A DNA stretch of 64,000 bases from Liolophura sinensis. Its lineage: Eukaryota; Mollusca; Polyplacophora; Chitonida; Chitonidae. Positions 19,501 through 32,800 of this stretch are shown here, piece by piece (positions within the stretch are counted from its first letter, which is position 1; each line of letters starts with the position of its first letter). The translations under genes were made by a program, and so were the position numbers. The stretch lies in NCBI RefSeq assembly GCF_032854445.1, contig NC_088301.1:55291187-55355186 (forward strand), given 5' to 3'. The notes beneath the pieces are model-generated. The model saw only the letters and a list, made by a program, of their open reading frames with translations, ran no database searches and was not told the DNA's origin.

Positions 19501-22500
19501 GTCCAACGCATCAACAATACTTCCCGTTTATACCATCTCTGCGTGGTTTTCATTATAGATCCATGTATAGCTGGCTAAATATGTTCATAATGTCACAGAT
19601 GTCCTGTATAAACTATTCAGCTCATTATCAACCAATTAATAAACCATACGTCTATCTAGGCCTATACGTTCACCGCAGTTATGTAGAATATTCCGATATG
19701 ACAACACTATAACCGTCGAACCGTCAGCCAGTTTCAGGTGCAAAAACATACATATCCGTGCGTAACATTTAATATGAACAATCGAGCACAATCCTCTGCC
19801 CAGTATCTTCCAACCCCTAATTAATGCTGACCGTTGTATAAGTGAAATATTCTTTAGGACGCGCTAAAACACAGATCTAACAAATAAATAAAAGAAATCT
19901 TGCGTAATAAGGTATATTTTGTTTTGGTATCAATGAACGTACACCCGGTTCCAGAATGACATTCTGGGCTAAGTATGATGTAACTACCATGGCGACATGT
20001 GTATAAGTCTTAATCACATGACTGTTGCCATGGTAGCTATCAATTTCGCGTTCATCATAGCGCTGTGGAATTGGGGCTCAAAAGACCACACACGGGAATA
20101 AACACTGGTGGACCACTCATAATGACTGACTGCTAACCAAGAATATCTCAGATTATACAGAAGGTGTCTAATATGAATGGTGCCACGTTAATTATAAAAG
20201 TTGTGTTTCCAAAGGGCAATACACGGAAATTTCCTCACAAGTAATAAATGTGGCGTAATTGATAATCAAATGCTTATTCTATCTATCTCTAAACCAATTC
20301 ATTTCGAAACACTTATGGGGACTTAAGAAACGGCAACTGTTTATTTGTTTGCTTTGTCAAGTACATAAACCGTTAATTGAGAAGTACATGGGCATTAATA
20401 CTTTTAAAACGTTAATTAAATGTCAAATGATACATTGCTTCTAAAAGAGTTCTTGAAGCCATGTCGACCCTTCCGGTGAACAGACAAACTGTACTGATGT
20501 TAAACGATCCGAGTCAAGACTACGTATAATACTACAAGCATACAAAACACTTACAAACGGACACTCTTGGTTTGAAAGCCTTTGACCTCAATTAATCTAG
20601 GCCACATATTTTGGCAAGTGAAGACGAGGTTTGGAATTCAAACCTTGACACTTCACCAATGAAGCTATCTGATTATTAGGATTCAACAATATAATGCGGC
20701 ATTTCTGTTCCTTCTTGAATTTCTCCGTGTGCAGGGTATAGAGAAGTTGACTCATTACTTATTCATTTATGTAACATGTGATATACAGAATTATATGTAT
20801 TTTTACTTATTGTATTACTAAGATAAGCAAATGGCGGACAAATCACATGTAGCTACATACCATCTTCCATATTCAGACTTAACTTCACTGCTAACATATT
20901 ACTGCTAACCACGAGTAGTAGTAATCTGGCATATAGGTTGCTCTAAGGCGACTGAGGTCAAAAATTACAGGAAGTGATAGGTGAAACTACAAAAAAAACA
21001 CCATTTATCAATCAATCAGTAAGTTAATATTAATAGCATATGCTATATGCAAAGGTTGATTGTAAAAGGCAATTAAAAGTTGTCTTTATCAATGAACGTT
21101 TACCCATCATGCAGTCATCTATATATTTGCGGCTAATGGTTCCAGGAAGTGGGTCATGCATTGCAAGGAGTTTTAATGCCTCCGTCTTTTGAAAAAGAGG
21201 TACAGGCCTACTACAGCGGTATGAAGATGGGACGTTACAAGAAGTTTCCACTGTGTAACAAAATACATTCGTTACCATCTGATCGTTTTCCAAGAATGAA
21301 AACGTACCTTTTCTATGATACTGCTTTGAGATAATTAAATGCACTTAAATTTGTTAATTGGCAATGAGCTTCGTCGTGTCCAAAGCGTTAACTCTAAAGT
21401 CTCTAAAGAAGATTTAGTACTCGCGGCCTGCGGTCAACCGAAGGTTATAATAATATATATGAATCTAGTTGGACACCTTTGTCATCACGTTCTTCGAGGC
21501 TGTGAAAGTAAGTCACTTTGTGTGCCACAAACACCTGGGGGAAGGTAATAGTTAAACTGTGCATGTAGTTTTTGCCTCATGACATAGTAAGGCATTCCCG
21601 GTTCAGGTATGTTGGACACACAGTGTCCAGAACAAACCCTGACAAACAATAAGTGAATACGATTCAGCCAAAAAGGTTCCCATTTCATTATCATTCGAGA
21701 AAACTACCACAGCCATCTCCTCATGAAACTGTGCCTCAAGTGCATACCACGAAATACCGCAATATATGTATCATACAGACGGCTTGTATACACAATAAAC
21801 ACAGGCACACTTTTGGTTTGTAACAGCTTATTTTAGGAACAACATTCATGTCAATGTGCGCTTAAACTGGGCTCTGTGTTTAATATACGTATCAACCATA
21901 TGAGCTCATATATGGACCTAGATGCACCGAAGATATCATCTAGGATTTTTATACATCTTCCTCGTATGAAAGTGCATGCAGGTCTATGTTATAACCACGT
22001 GATAGTTTCTGTGTTAGCTGTTATACTTACTCATCATGGCGTTAGGAGGGATGTACTCGGGCACCGTGACTAGCACAACCTTGTTACCATCACGGTGGTA
22101 GTTATCCAGGTACCCTGCATGAAAAAAAAAAAAAAAACAAAATTAGAAATAAACATATATGCATGGAGTTTGTCATCGCTACTTTACTCACAGAATCAGA
22201 TGATAAACTGGAAATGTGCGTATTACTGTTGCAGGTGCACTCAGCGTAGAGTCACTGACTACCACTCCAGTAGCAACGCTATATGGTCTATACTATATCC
22301 CTATCTAAATCATCATCGTAAACCTCCCCATACCTAACAATCATCACGTACCCGAGAAAACAAAGCAGATGGTTTCCAAATTGGATATATGATATGTATA
22401 AACCCAACTATAATGTTTTAAATACCTATATTAATGCCATCTATTCAATTACGAGCCCTACAAGCACGTACAAATATAAAAATATTAAGACACTCCAGAC

Positions 22501-25500
22501 AATTACATCCGCTACTGTAAATTATGGGTCATATTTACAGATGCAAAAATACAGTTTCGTCGAAGACAGTACTGCAAAGGTCGCTACAATCGTCAGAATA
22601 GTTTCAAGCACGACTGAGAATGCCACTGTGTCGTCAGTGGCATATCCTTTCTTGACCAGCACTTACTCTAGCACTGCATATCCTTCAAGAAACGGCATCT
22701 TGGCAACGTTCTGTATTTGTTTGGAAAGCACAAGACAAACTTTTAGAACTCGGTTATCAGCTATCAATTTCAGTTGTCAAGACCAGTATTCATATCAATG
22801 AATTTAACTGCCACTGTTAGTATACAATGCTAATAAATATCACCTTTGCAAAAACAATAATTCATAAAAAAAATCACCATAGTCCTACAGATGTGTGCAT
22901 GACACGGATTTGATTCAGAAGGTTAACATTTCGGATCTAGTAAAAAATAAGTTGCAATGCTTTGTATAGAAACCTAAGACATGGTTGCTAACATTATCGG
23001 ATATACAGGTATATATTAAGACACTTGCCAACGAAATCATTGCTTTGCTTATGCAAACAATCTACAACAGCAGTTACATCTCGTTTTCCCCTGAAGTACA
23101 ATTGCATGTAATATACGGATTTTAGGTGGTAAAATTATCAGGACATGATCAAGCAGACGTGGAACCCGGAAGTTCACGTGCATGTGTACATCGCAGCTTC
23201 TTTACTGTAGGTTTATTAGTTTCCTTGTGTTAAATCGCGTACAAGAAATCTTACCATCACACATTACCTCAACATGAAAATCACCAAATAAAAGCTGTTA
23301 TTCAATGATTAACATATTGAATGAGAACAGGCTTCAAAGATGATGTGGTGCACATTGACCGAAAAAAGATCGCCTTTATTTGTACTTTTACAGAGTACAC
23401 GCGAAAAACGTCTAAAGTTTGTAATACAAATTCTGAGCCCCTTATTCCATCTCAGTTATGTTACTCGGTGCTCTATGTGTACATGTCCATAGTTCAGAAA
23501 TGTAGAATTCAAGAATGTCTTTGTCCAACATGCCATACAAAGCCGCGCAAAAGCAGTTCATTCTTGAATTATACGACTTACAAAGGCTGTAGTACAACCG
23601 GTTTCACAACCGTTCAATTAGAGCTTTTTCTGTTTTCATATTGCTTGTTGGAAGACGCTTATTCGATTTGGGGAGATATTTATTTGGCTTGGAAGGCACA
23701 TGCTTGCGTTTGGGACTGTTTCTTCGGTTTGGGAAATGTTTGGTTTGTGATGCTTATCCTATTTGGTAAATGTTTATTTGGTTGGGGAGACATTATTCAT
23801 TTGATTTGAGAGATGGTTATTTCATTTGGCAGTGGAATTTTTGGCGGTTTTCGCCTACCATACATTTTTTTCACTCCTTCAATTATAGATACAGTTTTCT
23901 ACCTGTCCTACAGAAGCGGATCGACGGAGAGGCATAGAGTACGAGCTGGTGAAATTCAGCGGGTGCAAAATCCAAAACGTGTCAATTTTGTACAAAGGCA
24001 AACGGATAGACTTCTCAAACCAATAATATGGACGAGGGTCCTGGCAGCTTTGAGGTTCCTGACGTCCGGAAACGCCCGACTAAGGACCTGATAGTACTGC
24101 ATGCGGCCTTTAGTGATTTCTTTTCTGTATGCCTGATGTAATTTTTCCTGAACTTAAACTCTCGGTTACCATTTTTAATTTAAAATCAGTTTATAAACAA
24201 GTGTGTTTACAATTATCCGAAACGTCCGCATAGTACCCACAATATAGGCTTAATGACCTCTGATCATGCAATATCTTCCATAATGCAGAGGGCATAACTA
24301 ATGATTAGGCATTTGATAGCCTTCTAACCTGAAAGAAAGAAGTACCCCAGACACACCACCTGACTGACATGTAGACAACATTTTCTTAACTGTACCGTTG
24401 CCCTACTTTTGACTTAACTTGCCAAGGTGACCCCTAGGTATATCTGTTAACTTATGAGACAAACATAGAGTTAAAGAATGCGAGAAAATCCTGTTCAGTG
24501 TTAAGCCTTAACATACTCACCCCATACGGCATTACACAGGGGTTTGGTACATGTAAAGGCGGGCTATTTTCTTTTCTTTTTGTCTTACACCGGTAGAGAT
24601 GTTAGTTTTTAAACATTCGTTCTGGCTAAATCAAGATACTGCAATGCGCAAGACGTTCCCGAGCCAGATAGAACTGCAGCGGTAATCATATGTATGCACA
24701 TATTTCCAGGCTTTGTAGTGGATATAAACCAATTTAAAAGCCACATAAAGCCCTATTATCAGTGAACATGGAACAAAATCTACATACGTATACGTAACGT
24801 ATATCACGTGAAAAAGAGATACAATGTTGTGCTACTGGCTATTACTGGATCTCGTGTGCGAAATTGGAAACTTTACTAGTATTTCTCGTATGTATTGCTG
24901 GCATATGTCGTGTTTACGCCTCGCGTCAATGACCTGTTCTGCACACGAACCGAGCAGAGCGAATCGGCCGGCCACCTCTTCCAAAACCACACGTAGGCCT
25001 GCGCATGCTTGTCCTTGATCCCAACAAGCCCAGATACGGGTGCGAGTTGTATCCCCTAGCACTGGATAAGATCTTGCATGCAATGGGCACACGTCCATAT
25101 ATTAGTCAAGGACCAGGGTAAACACGGCACAAATGGACGTAAGGGGACACCTCTGTGGAAAAGTGTAATGTGATGCATTAGAGTTCAAGCCAGTCACATG
25201 AAAACTGGCTCTTCTACCAACATGCACCCCACTGTCGATTCTTTGGCTGTGTCACACATAGATAAGACTAATCGTTTTACCTTATACCCTGTATATTATT
25301 TTCTGCAACATCTAAAAACATTCTCTCGCATAGCAGTATAGCAGGGATATTATTCAAGTATATATAAACGCTAGACTCGATAGGCCAACCAGAATGTAGC
25401 ATGAGTTCAGGAATTATGGACAACCCAAATTATACCAAGCCCTCCATATGTTTGCATGTAGATGTTACTTCTAACATCAATTCCTAATCTACCTCTACGT

Positions 25501-26283
25501 TTCTACTCAATATGAGGCAGGTGCAAAAAATTAAACGGACAAACTGTAGAAATAATAAACATTTATAAATTTATAAGTATTAGAGCAGACATCAATCACT
25601 CATGCCAGTACGGATAACAATTGAAACTTTTAAACAGTATCATTCTGAACGCACTATCGTACTAACATTTAATCTGTAACATTGGACTTATTTTGGGACA
25701 GTTTGCGCTTTCCATGTACACCGTACCGAAATCAAGAGCTTCAATGCGCGTATAGCACGTGCTTATACGTAGTTTATTAGTCGCTCTTGGTATGCACGCT
25801 ACGAAACCTCACAAGGATGATTTAGAAATTTCAGTATTACAGTACAACCGCTGCCAGTCACCATCCATCTTCACGCTGTAATGTCGAAGCTGAATGTATC
25901 GGAAGCTGAATATATCCAGGTTGTAAACAAATTCATTGTGGAAATACATGTACGACGTATACAAGTGCGATGTAGGCCGCCATGACCTCTCCAACAGCCA
26001 GTTTAATTCAACAGCGGACTCACTGACTTAAGTGAAACAGAGCCTAACGAGGCAGCGTGCAGTTACACTAAACAGTGTAAGCCGTAGGCGAACTCGAACG
26101 AAGACTCTAAACTACATGTTCATGTATCAACAAGAACGTGTACACAGGCTCGTCTCGCTATGAATCTTTTGGTACATCTTACATTTGGTGTCCAGAATAT
26201 ACTTACACTGAACAGCGTACTCGGCGTTCTCGCTTCCATCAATGGCTATCACGATTGGGACCTTTACCGTCGTCAGCTGCCAT
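16573..26283 (-). CDS. Universal stress protein (USP family), four exons
   Basis: The exons are 26207-26283, 22031-22114, 18517-18608 and 16573-16785, together 154 aa, the usual single-domain USP length. The start is MAADDGKVPIVIAIDGSENA, the first beta strand with the conserved D-G-S; ATG 26283-26281 has a good context (AACATGG). Exon 2 gives WYLDNYHRDGNKVVLVTVPE. The last exon carries GTRGLGKFRRTIMGSVS, matching the G-2x-G-9x-G-S/T nucleotide-binding motif, then HHSPCPVLI, the family's closing strand. USPs are small cytosolic alpha/beta proteins, many of which bind ATP, linked to stress responses; vertebrates lack them but many invertebrates keep them. Reading exon 1 from this ATG needs one base fewer in the TTT at 26263-26265, otherwise translation stops after about 14 codons. 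All other joints are in phase with consensus splice sites. Confidence 0.9.
19951..20040. repeat. Two adjacent inverted repeats (hairpins)
   Basis: CCAGAATG-A-CATTCTGG at 19951-19967 is a perfect 8-bp hairpin. Next to it, 19981-20001 pairs imperfectly with 20015-20040 around TACCATGGC / GCCATGGTA. They lie in an intron of the universal stress protein gene and could be part of a fold-back element. Confidence 0.6.
23650..23850 (+). repeat. Degenerate short tandem repeat, about 20-24 bp
   Basis: Variants of TTATTTGGTTTGGGAGATG recur eight to nine times with much divergence. They produce the repetitive Trp/Phe/Gly-rich end of a 162-codon open frame (23321-23809) that shows no other sign of being coding. 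The array lies in the first intron of the universal stress protein gene. Confidence 0.5.
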
Positions 26284-29030
26284 GTTGCTCCGGTTGTCTT
26301 GTGCGGCTATTTGTCGGCAACCCAGTATTTTATGCTCTCGGCGCGCTTGCGTCTCCCTCGCTCAGCTTTCACAACAGTCGCTTGGTCGTCGTATCGATTT
26401 TCTAGTGATGGCCTCTCGCCTTTGTGTTACCCGCACACTGTGAGCGTCACGGGCAGACCATTACACGAATAAATAATACGACTATTGCGAAGCGGGAACA
26501 GGAACGTTTACGATTTAGATAATCCGTAAATAATAAAAAAAAGAGACAAAAAAAGGGAAAACAATTAATAACTTACACCTTTCTGCACCTATCACCTTGG
26601 GCAAAAATAGTAGAATAATGTAGAATGTAGTCTCATACGTGACTGACACACATTAAATGTTGATAAACTGCCACATGTGGGCACGGATATCAGTTCAGTG
26701 AACTGGTTTATACCAAATAAATCTGTTTAGCCTGGCCCTCAATCCAACATGATAAGAAAAAAAAACACAACTGAGAAAACGGGTAAGCGGTTAAAAACCA
26801 GAAGCATGTTCTGTTTAGACATGTTTAAGACATTATATGTTTCAATTTAAGGCTTAGAAATTCAGTCTTATATGGCATGTTTAAAATCCTTTATTGTAAA
26901 CTGAAAGCAATGTAATGACATTTTTTCATTCATTTAAATACACTGGGCAGGTTTGTCGACAGAGGAAACCTGCCAGAACTAGAGCTACAAGAAACTTATG
27001 GAACATTATGAAAGCGCATATAAGCAAAACCCGCTCACGAGTGAAAATGGCAGTTTATAGGTTAATCTGTTCTTTCCAATATAAATATAAATACACGCAA
27101 ATGCAGCATGGTCATATTTTAGTAAGCACACCCATACTGAGCCCAAATATATTTATATGTTAATTAATTGGAAGAGTAGTGGTCAGACATTTGCAAATTT
27201 ACCGGAGTATCCACCGAAATCCAGGACTTCGGTTAGTATGTGAGTCTCACATGCAAACAATCAAGGGCCCTTCCTACTACACATATGCGCACCGAATACT
27301 AGTAGCCAGTAAATCGTTTAAGTCGCCCACTGTATTGACATGGAAGCGAAATATTTACACCTTTTTGAGCTATACACCCAATGCTAGTTCAAGGCAGAGA
27401 TCGCAATATATAGTATGAACCTGTATAAGTAAAATATCAAAACAATCAAATATATCCAATATGTTTTAGTTAGTTCCATTTCGATTTAAAAATCAGACGC
27501 CATGCTCTCATTTAAGTGTATGTAAACTGTAACATGGCGTTACTGAGCTAAATGCTAGACACCTACAGTATTTGCCGAGATGTATTAAGAGTTGTACAAT
27601 AATAGTACACTGTGCTCTCCAAATTTTGAAGGCCTTTGAATACATTTAGACAAAGCCTGAAGGCTTGAAAATATAGAAAATATCAATCATATCTCCGAAA
27701 GTCCAGCCTCAAAGGGCCAAACTTTATACCATTTATAGGTATAATTTGACATAATTGTAAAGTTAGGCTATAGCTCACACCTTTGCGTCTGACTTTATTT
27801 TCACATTTCTATACATGTACAAATAGCAAACAGGTAAAAAATGGTAAAATTAAGCCGATTGTTGAGATAATGACTTAATTAACATGGATTGCGGATGTAA
27901 TACATAAGGCCAATCTTCGGTCACTAAAATCTCTGCTTTGTGAATCTTAAATAACGAAATTCAAAAGGCGTATATGTCTATGTGAGCACATAAGTCCGAG
28001 TATACATCTTTAAGTTGAACTATTTCAACTTTGGCACACACTCTTTCCGTAATAATCATATGTAGGCCTATGGCATACATCACTTTATCGCGGAAAGGCT
28101 AGAAGTATAGTCAAAAGTTTCATTCGAACTCATATGCTTTCCACTTATATTCTTGTTTTAGTACGGCGCAAAACACCACTCAATGAAATAAATATATTCT
28201 TGTTGATGTCAAACATTAATATATATCAACAGAGACACTCGTACATATATGGACCGGTGTAAAAGCTGTATACTTTACTTGAATCTTTTCCTTTTGTAAG
28301 TTCATAGAGAAAAATGAACAAACCCTTTTAAGAAACATTAGCAGTCGACGGAAACTGAATAATACTTTCTCTGAACTCGATGAATTTGGTTAAATATTTA
28401 AATACAAGTTGTATTCCACAAATATGAAAGAAGTATAATCTTCAGTATTCAAGTGGTCTTGGAAATAAGTATAACATATAGTACGCTAAAGCGTTGTGAC
28501 TAGACGTGTTCTATGTTTGCGAGTGCATATTTTCTACGTCAGCGGTATACATTATGTTCATTTACATGTATATTATCCTTGTAGCTCCACGGTATTATTT
28601 ATTAATATACACAACTACGTGGTGTTAACCTCACGGAAGACCCCATAATAAGTTATAAAGTTTTACTGTTCTGACTTTAAACTCAGACAATCCACTGCGA
28701 TGAGAGTGCTATCACACAGTTTTGATTTTGATAATAGATTATTGGGGACGTGTACGCCCAGACACACTAATCCGATTGTGTTCAAGAGATGAGCGAACCG
28801 TCGTGGAAAAAAGGGAAACTAAAGTGTCTCTCATTGTTGCATATGTTCAAATGTAAGAAAAATATGCTGTTAAATTTCCGTGCACTGATACGTAGGAAAA
28901 TGGTTTCGTTATAGGTGTAATTATGGATATAATAAGCTTATACTTTAATCTCCTGTCTTTATATGAGTTACAGACAGAATTCAACAAACTGAGTAGGTAT
29001 ATATAGCAGTTTCACCACGACGAAACATGC
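26284..29030. other. Upstream flank of the USP gene, no gene seen
   Basis: About 170 bp directly upstream of the universal stress protein ATG is relatively GC-rich and probably holds its 5' untranslated region and promoter. The remainder is AT-rich and shows no supportable exon or repeat. Confidence 0.45.
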
Positions 29031-29034
29031 TGGG

Positions 29035-29210
29035 ATTTATTTATTTATTTGATTGGTGTTTTACGCCATACTCAGGAATATTTCACTTATATGACGGTGG
29101 GCAGCATTATGGTGGGTAGAAACTGGGTAGCGCCCAGGGGAAACCCACGACCATCCCCAGGTTGCTGCTGACCCTCTCACGTACAGCCGGGGAGGAAGCC
29201 AGCATGACAA
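29035..29210 (-). mobile_element. SINE body fragment (GTTTTACGCC family)
   Basis: The segment has TTTGATTGGTGTTTTACGCC, then an AATATTTCACTTATATGACG block, GGAAACCCACGACCATCC and GGAGGAAGCCAGCATGA. The same ordered blocks occur at 51640, 54147 and 57795 in this window. The last of these keeps a tRNA-like head, which sets the family's orientation as minus strand. This copy lacks the head. Confidence 0.85.
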
Positions 29211-29224
29211 ACATGCATGGAGGA

Positions 29225-29800
29225 AAGATCTGTACATTCACAACAAGATTAAGGTTACCGCCAACATTGTAAAGGTTAAAATAGCCGACAGGATGCAGAC
29301 ATCCTGGATCAAGAAGCGCACTAAAAAAGAATCTTAGCCATCATTGCAAGAATTGACTGCCAAAGTTTGAAAGCCATGCCATGATATGATATAAAGATAT
29401 TAAGTTCACAGCACGGTTAAGCATATACACATAATATTATGTTATGAGATATAGGCATCTGCAGCCATCATCTTTGATAAGGGAGAGCTGTGAAGACCAA
29501 TCCTAGCCATCGTCCCAACAATGGCAAGTCACTGATCAGTGTTAGTGCGAGAGTAAGTCTTCAATTTTATTTAAATATACCACCCTAGTTTAAAATTTAT
29601 TTCTTGATTTGATTTCATTATTTATAGACACTATAGCGTTCACAGCACGGATAAGTCATGGACAAATGCGTGGACAGATAAAGATGGCCGACTGCAGCCA
29701 TCTTGGAACAGGGAACGCAGAAAAAATCAATATCAATCATTCTATCAACAATGGCAAAGCACTTCTAAGTTGCAAAACAATATATGGGACGGACCAAACA
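29225..29800. repeat. Three diverged copies of a roughly 200-bp unit
   Basis: TTCACAACAAGATTAAG (about 29237), TTCACAGCACGGTTAAG (about 29405) and TTCACAGCACGGATAAG (about 29639) each precede a GCAGCCATC/GCAGACATCCTGG block and then an ATCAT..CAACAATGGCAA-like block. Spacing is irregular. These look like old tandem copies of an unknown repeat directly beside the SINE fragment. Confidence 0.4.
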
Positions 29801-32800
29801 GCAGCATTTTCAAACCCACCTTCCGTTTTCGTAGCAAGGATCAATAACACATTTTAAGATTACATGGAAAAGATATCGTTAAGATAACATTTGATTGATT
29901 GACTTTCGTGACACTCAAGAACTTATATACACGATATAATGACTGCCATGTGGTGTTAAACTCAAGAACTTACTACACACAGTGGCAAAAGTGTGCAAAC
30001 GTTCGAGCTGTTTGTAAAGATGTCAACATATTTCTTTTGCCTTCTCTTATCGCTATATTTATATATGCACGGGTTGTCACATATATCCTCGTGCCAGTAT
30101 ATACATATAATATTGAAGTTTTTTCTCCAAAAGCCAATTGGAATCATTTACTGATTGATTGTTTGTGTATTTATGGCATGTTCAAATGCAACGCTTTGGA
30201 GCATTTTGAAAAACATGCTTGATTTGGAAATGATGACAGCTGACAAGTGACTGTGGAGACAATAACGGAGGTTGACCACAAAAACTTTATATATAATTCC
30301 TTAACTCTCCGGCAAGTTGAGGAGGGTGTAGCTGATGTCAATCACCAAGGTCATGGGGCCTGGTGGAATAATCATCACCGAGGTCTGGTCCCTTTGCGCT
30401 GCTTTAATGTTATTGTATGTTAAATGTGATGACAATACATCATTTTGAGTAATTTTAATTCAGTGACGTCTAACACATTGCAATTAACATAACTGCACTT
30501 TTGCACCTAATTCTGCTTAAGCCATGGTGCTAGGGGCGTGTAAACTTCTGCTGTTTTTATGCGTTTACATGGAGAGTCAGAATGAAGCCCTGACTGAGAT
30601 AACCTGACAAGAGCTTGTATTTCACCACTTGCGTGTGGCCTTTTGCCGGCTATCACACTGTCGTCGCTGCCCTGGTCTTGCTGTCTATGTTGTACGTCTG
30701 TAATTATATTATATACATTCTATCCGAACGTGTTACTCACTGAACGCATCTTACTCTTAAACTTTGAACCAAATTTCATTAAATTCTGCCATTCAGCTAA
30801 TGATTGAGATATCTTGCAGACATGAATCTAATTAAAACGATTTAAACATACTCAAATGGACAGATACCAACATCCTATATCAGTTATTATGCCAGTCTGA
30901 AACAAAATTTTCATTAATCGGCGAGGTGCTGCGATTTTTCTTTCAAAGAAACACACCATGTTATACACAACTTCGTGCCGTGTCTGATCGTATGCTGTTG
31001 CATCAGTCTCGAATTTGGATTATACAGGCCAAGGGCTCTCAATCTTCAGGCTCCTAGCTAATGACTTCAGATTTGTTTGTTTTTTTTCTTTAAAATTTTG
31101 TTTGGCACTGGAGCTTTTAAAACGGCTTTAGTAGGAAATTGTATCTGATAACACCTGTATTTTCGTACAGTTTAAATGACATCAGGGAATCCCAACGATT
31201 AAGTGCATACATGCAAATATCTCTCTACATCATCGTCGGCGTATCGTTGAAGGAAAGTATTGGCCTATACAGGCTATCAGGCATTCAGATAGACCAGATG
31301 CCTGTATCTTAATCTCAGAGTCAGCACAGTTACCATCTTTTGTTTGGTCTGCATTCATGTATTATCACATAGTGTAGCTCTACACACCTGGTTGATTCAG
31401 ACTCCTCGTCACCTTCCTCTTACATGAGGGGAATATAATAGATGTGTTACATTAAGGCTGTAACCGTTTCAACTAACGGAGCATGCTGTGAGAACATGGC
31501 ACACACTTGCTTGTTATCCCCAGCAAGTATAATTGTTCCCTGATTCACACACCAAATAATATCTTTGCACTTTCGAATTCTGACTAATATCATGCCAATG
31601 AATGACTTCTAAATCACGTATAAAATATGGCATAAGGTCATCGTGTAATCAGAGCTATAACTGATAGATTAATACTTACATGGCAACAGTGTAATGGAGG
31701 ACGTGACAAATGTCATAGGGCAAATAGCATAATTTGTATACATATAGCATTTCGTATATAATGTAATGTAATGTAATGTAATGTAATGTAATATTATGTC
31801 AGAAATACCAATTAATGGAAAACACATGTAAATTACATTACCTTTAATGTCGAAAGCATGCAAGCACAGTAGACATGTTTATAAAACAGATGCTCATGGA
31901 ACATCATAAAACTAAATCTGGAGAAATAACAGCTTTCATAGCTAATTAGGAATACACCAACATAATTAATAATACAAATCACACCATGCATTTTCAGCAT
32001 ATGTTAAACAATAAAATCTACAAACATACACAACAAACAGATTTTCCATAAAGAACATGTATAATATACACAAAAACATCAGCCAGTAATAAATGAAACT
32101 GTTTTTTCATCTTTATTAGACAAGGACATTAACATGGTACCTGGACTCTATGAATAAGAGAACAAAATACTTACAGCCTAAAACAGAGGTCTACTGCACC
32201 AGAGCTGTTTGAGTATGGATAACAGATCTGTGTATACCCAGGCGTTTGTTGTTCCTCATCATCAGAATAGAAATATCTGGACAGTCAGAGATAGTGAAAA
32301 TTCATTAATGGCTTAGAGCCAACCAGCTTACCTTTCTGAACTATGAAGCGCATAGTTTATTGTATTATCATTAAATTTTAACATTCTATCATTAATTGAA
32401 ACTGATAGAAGTTTTTTTTCAACTAACATGTAAAGTTTAACTTAGTATTAAATATATCCATAAAATGTATAAACTGATATAAAAGTAATTGTATCTCAGA
32501 TACTATGGAATAAAACATGGACAAAAATTGGTCATTAATAACCCCCACAAAACAATTCAAGAGTCATAAATTTAAAGAAAAAAAACAGGTGAAAGTAAAT
32601 TACACCTAAGTAAATAATAAAGATATAAGTAAATCCATACGTTATTAAAATATATATCACAAAAAAGGCATAAATGATATGAATATATTATTGCGACTTT
32701 CAAAAGTAATTAGGTCTCTCTGTATAGGTTTGAATACAACTGAAATGATTCCCCGGTACTTGCAGCACACAGCCATTTACATTTTCGCATAATAATATTC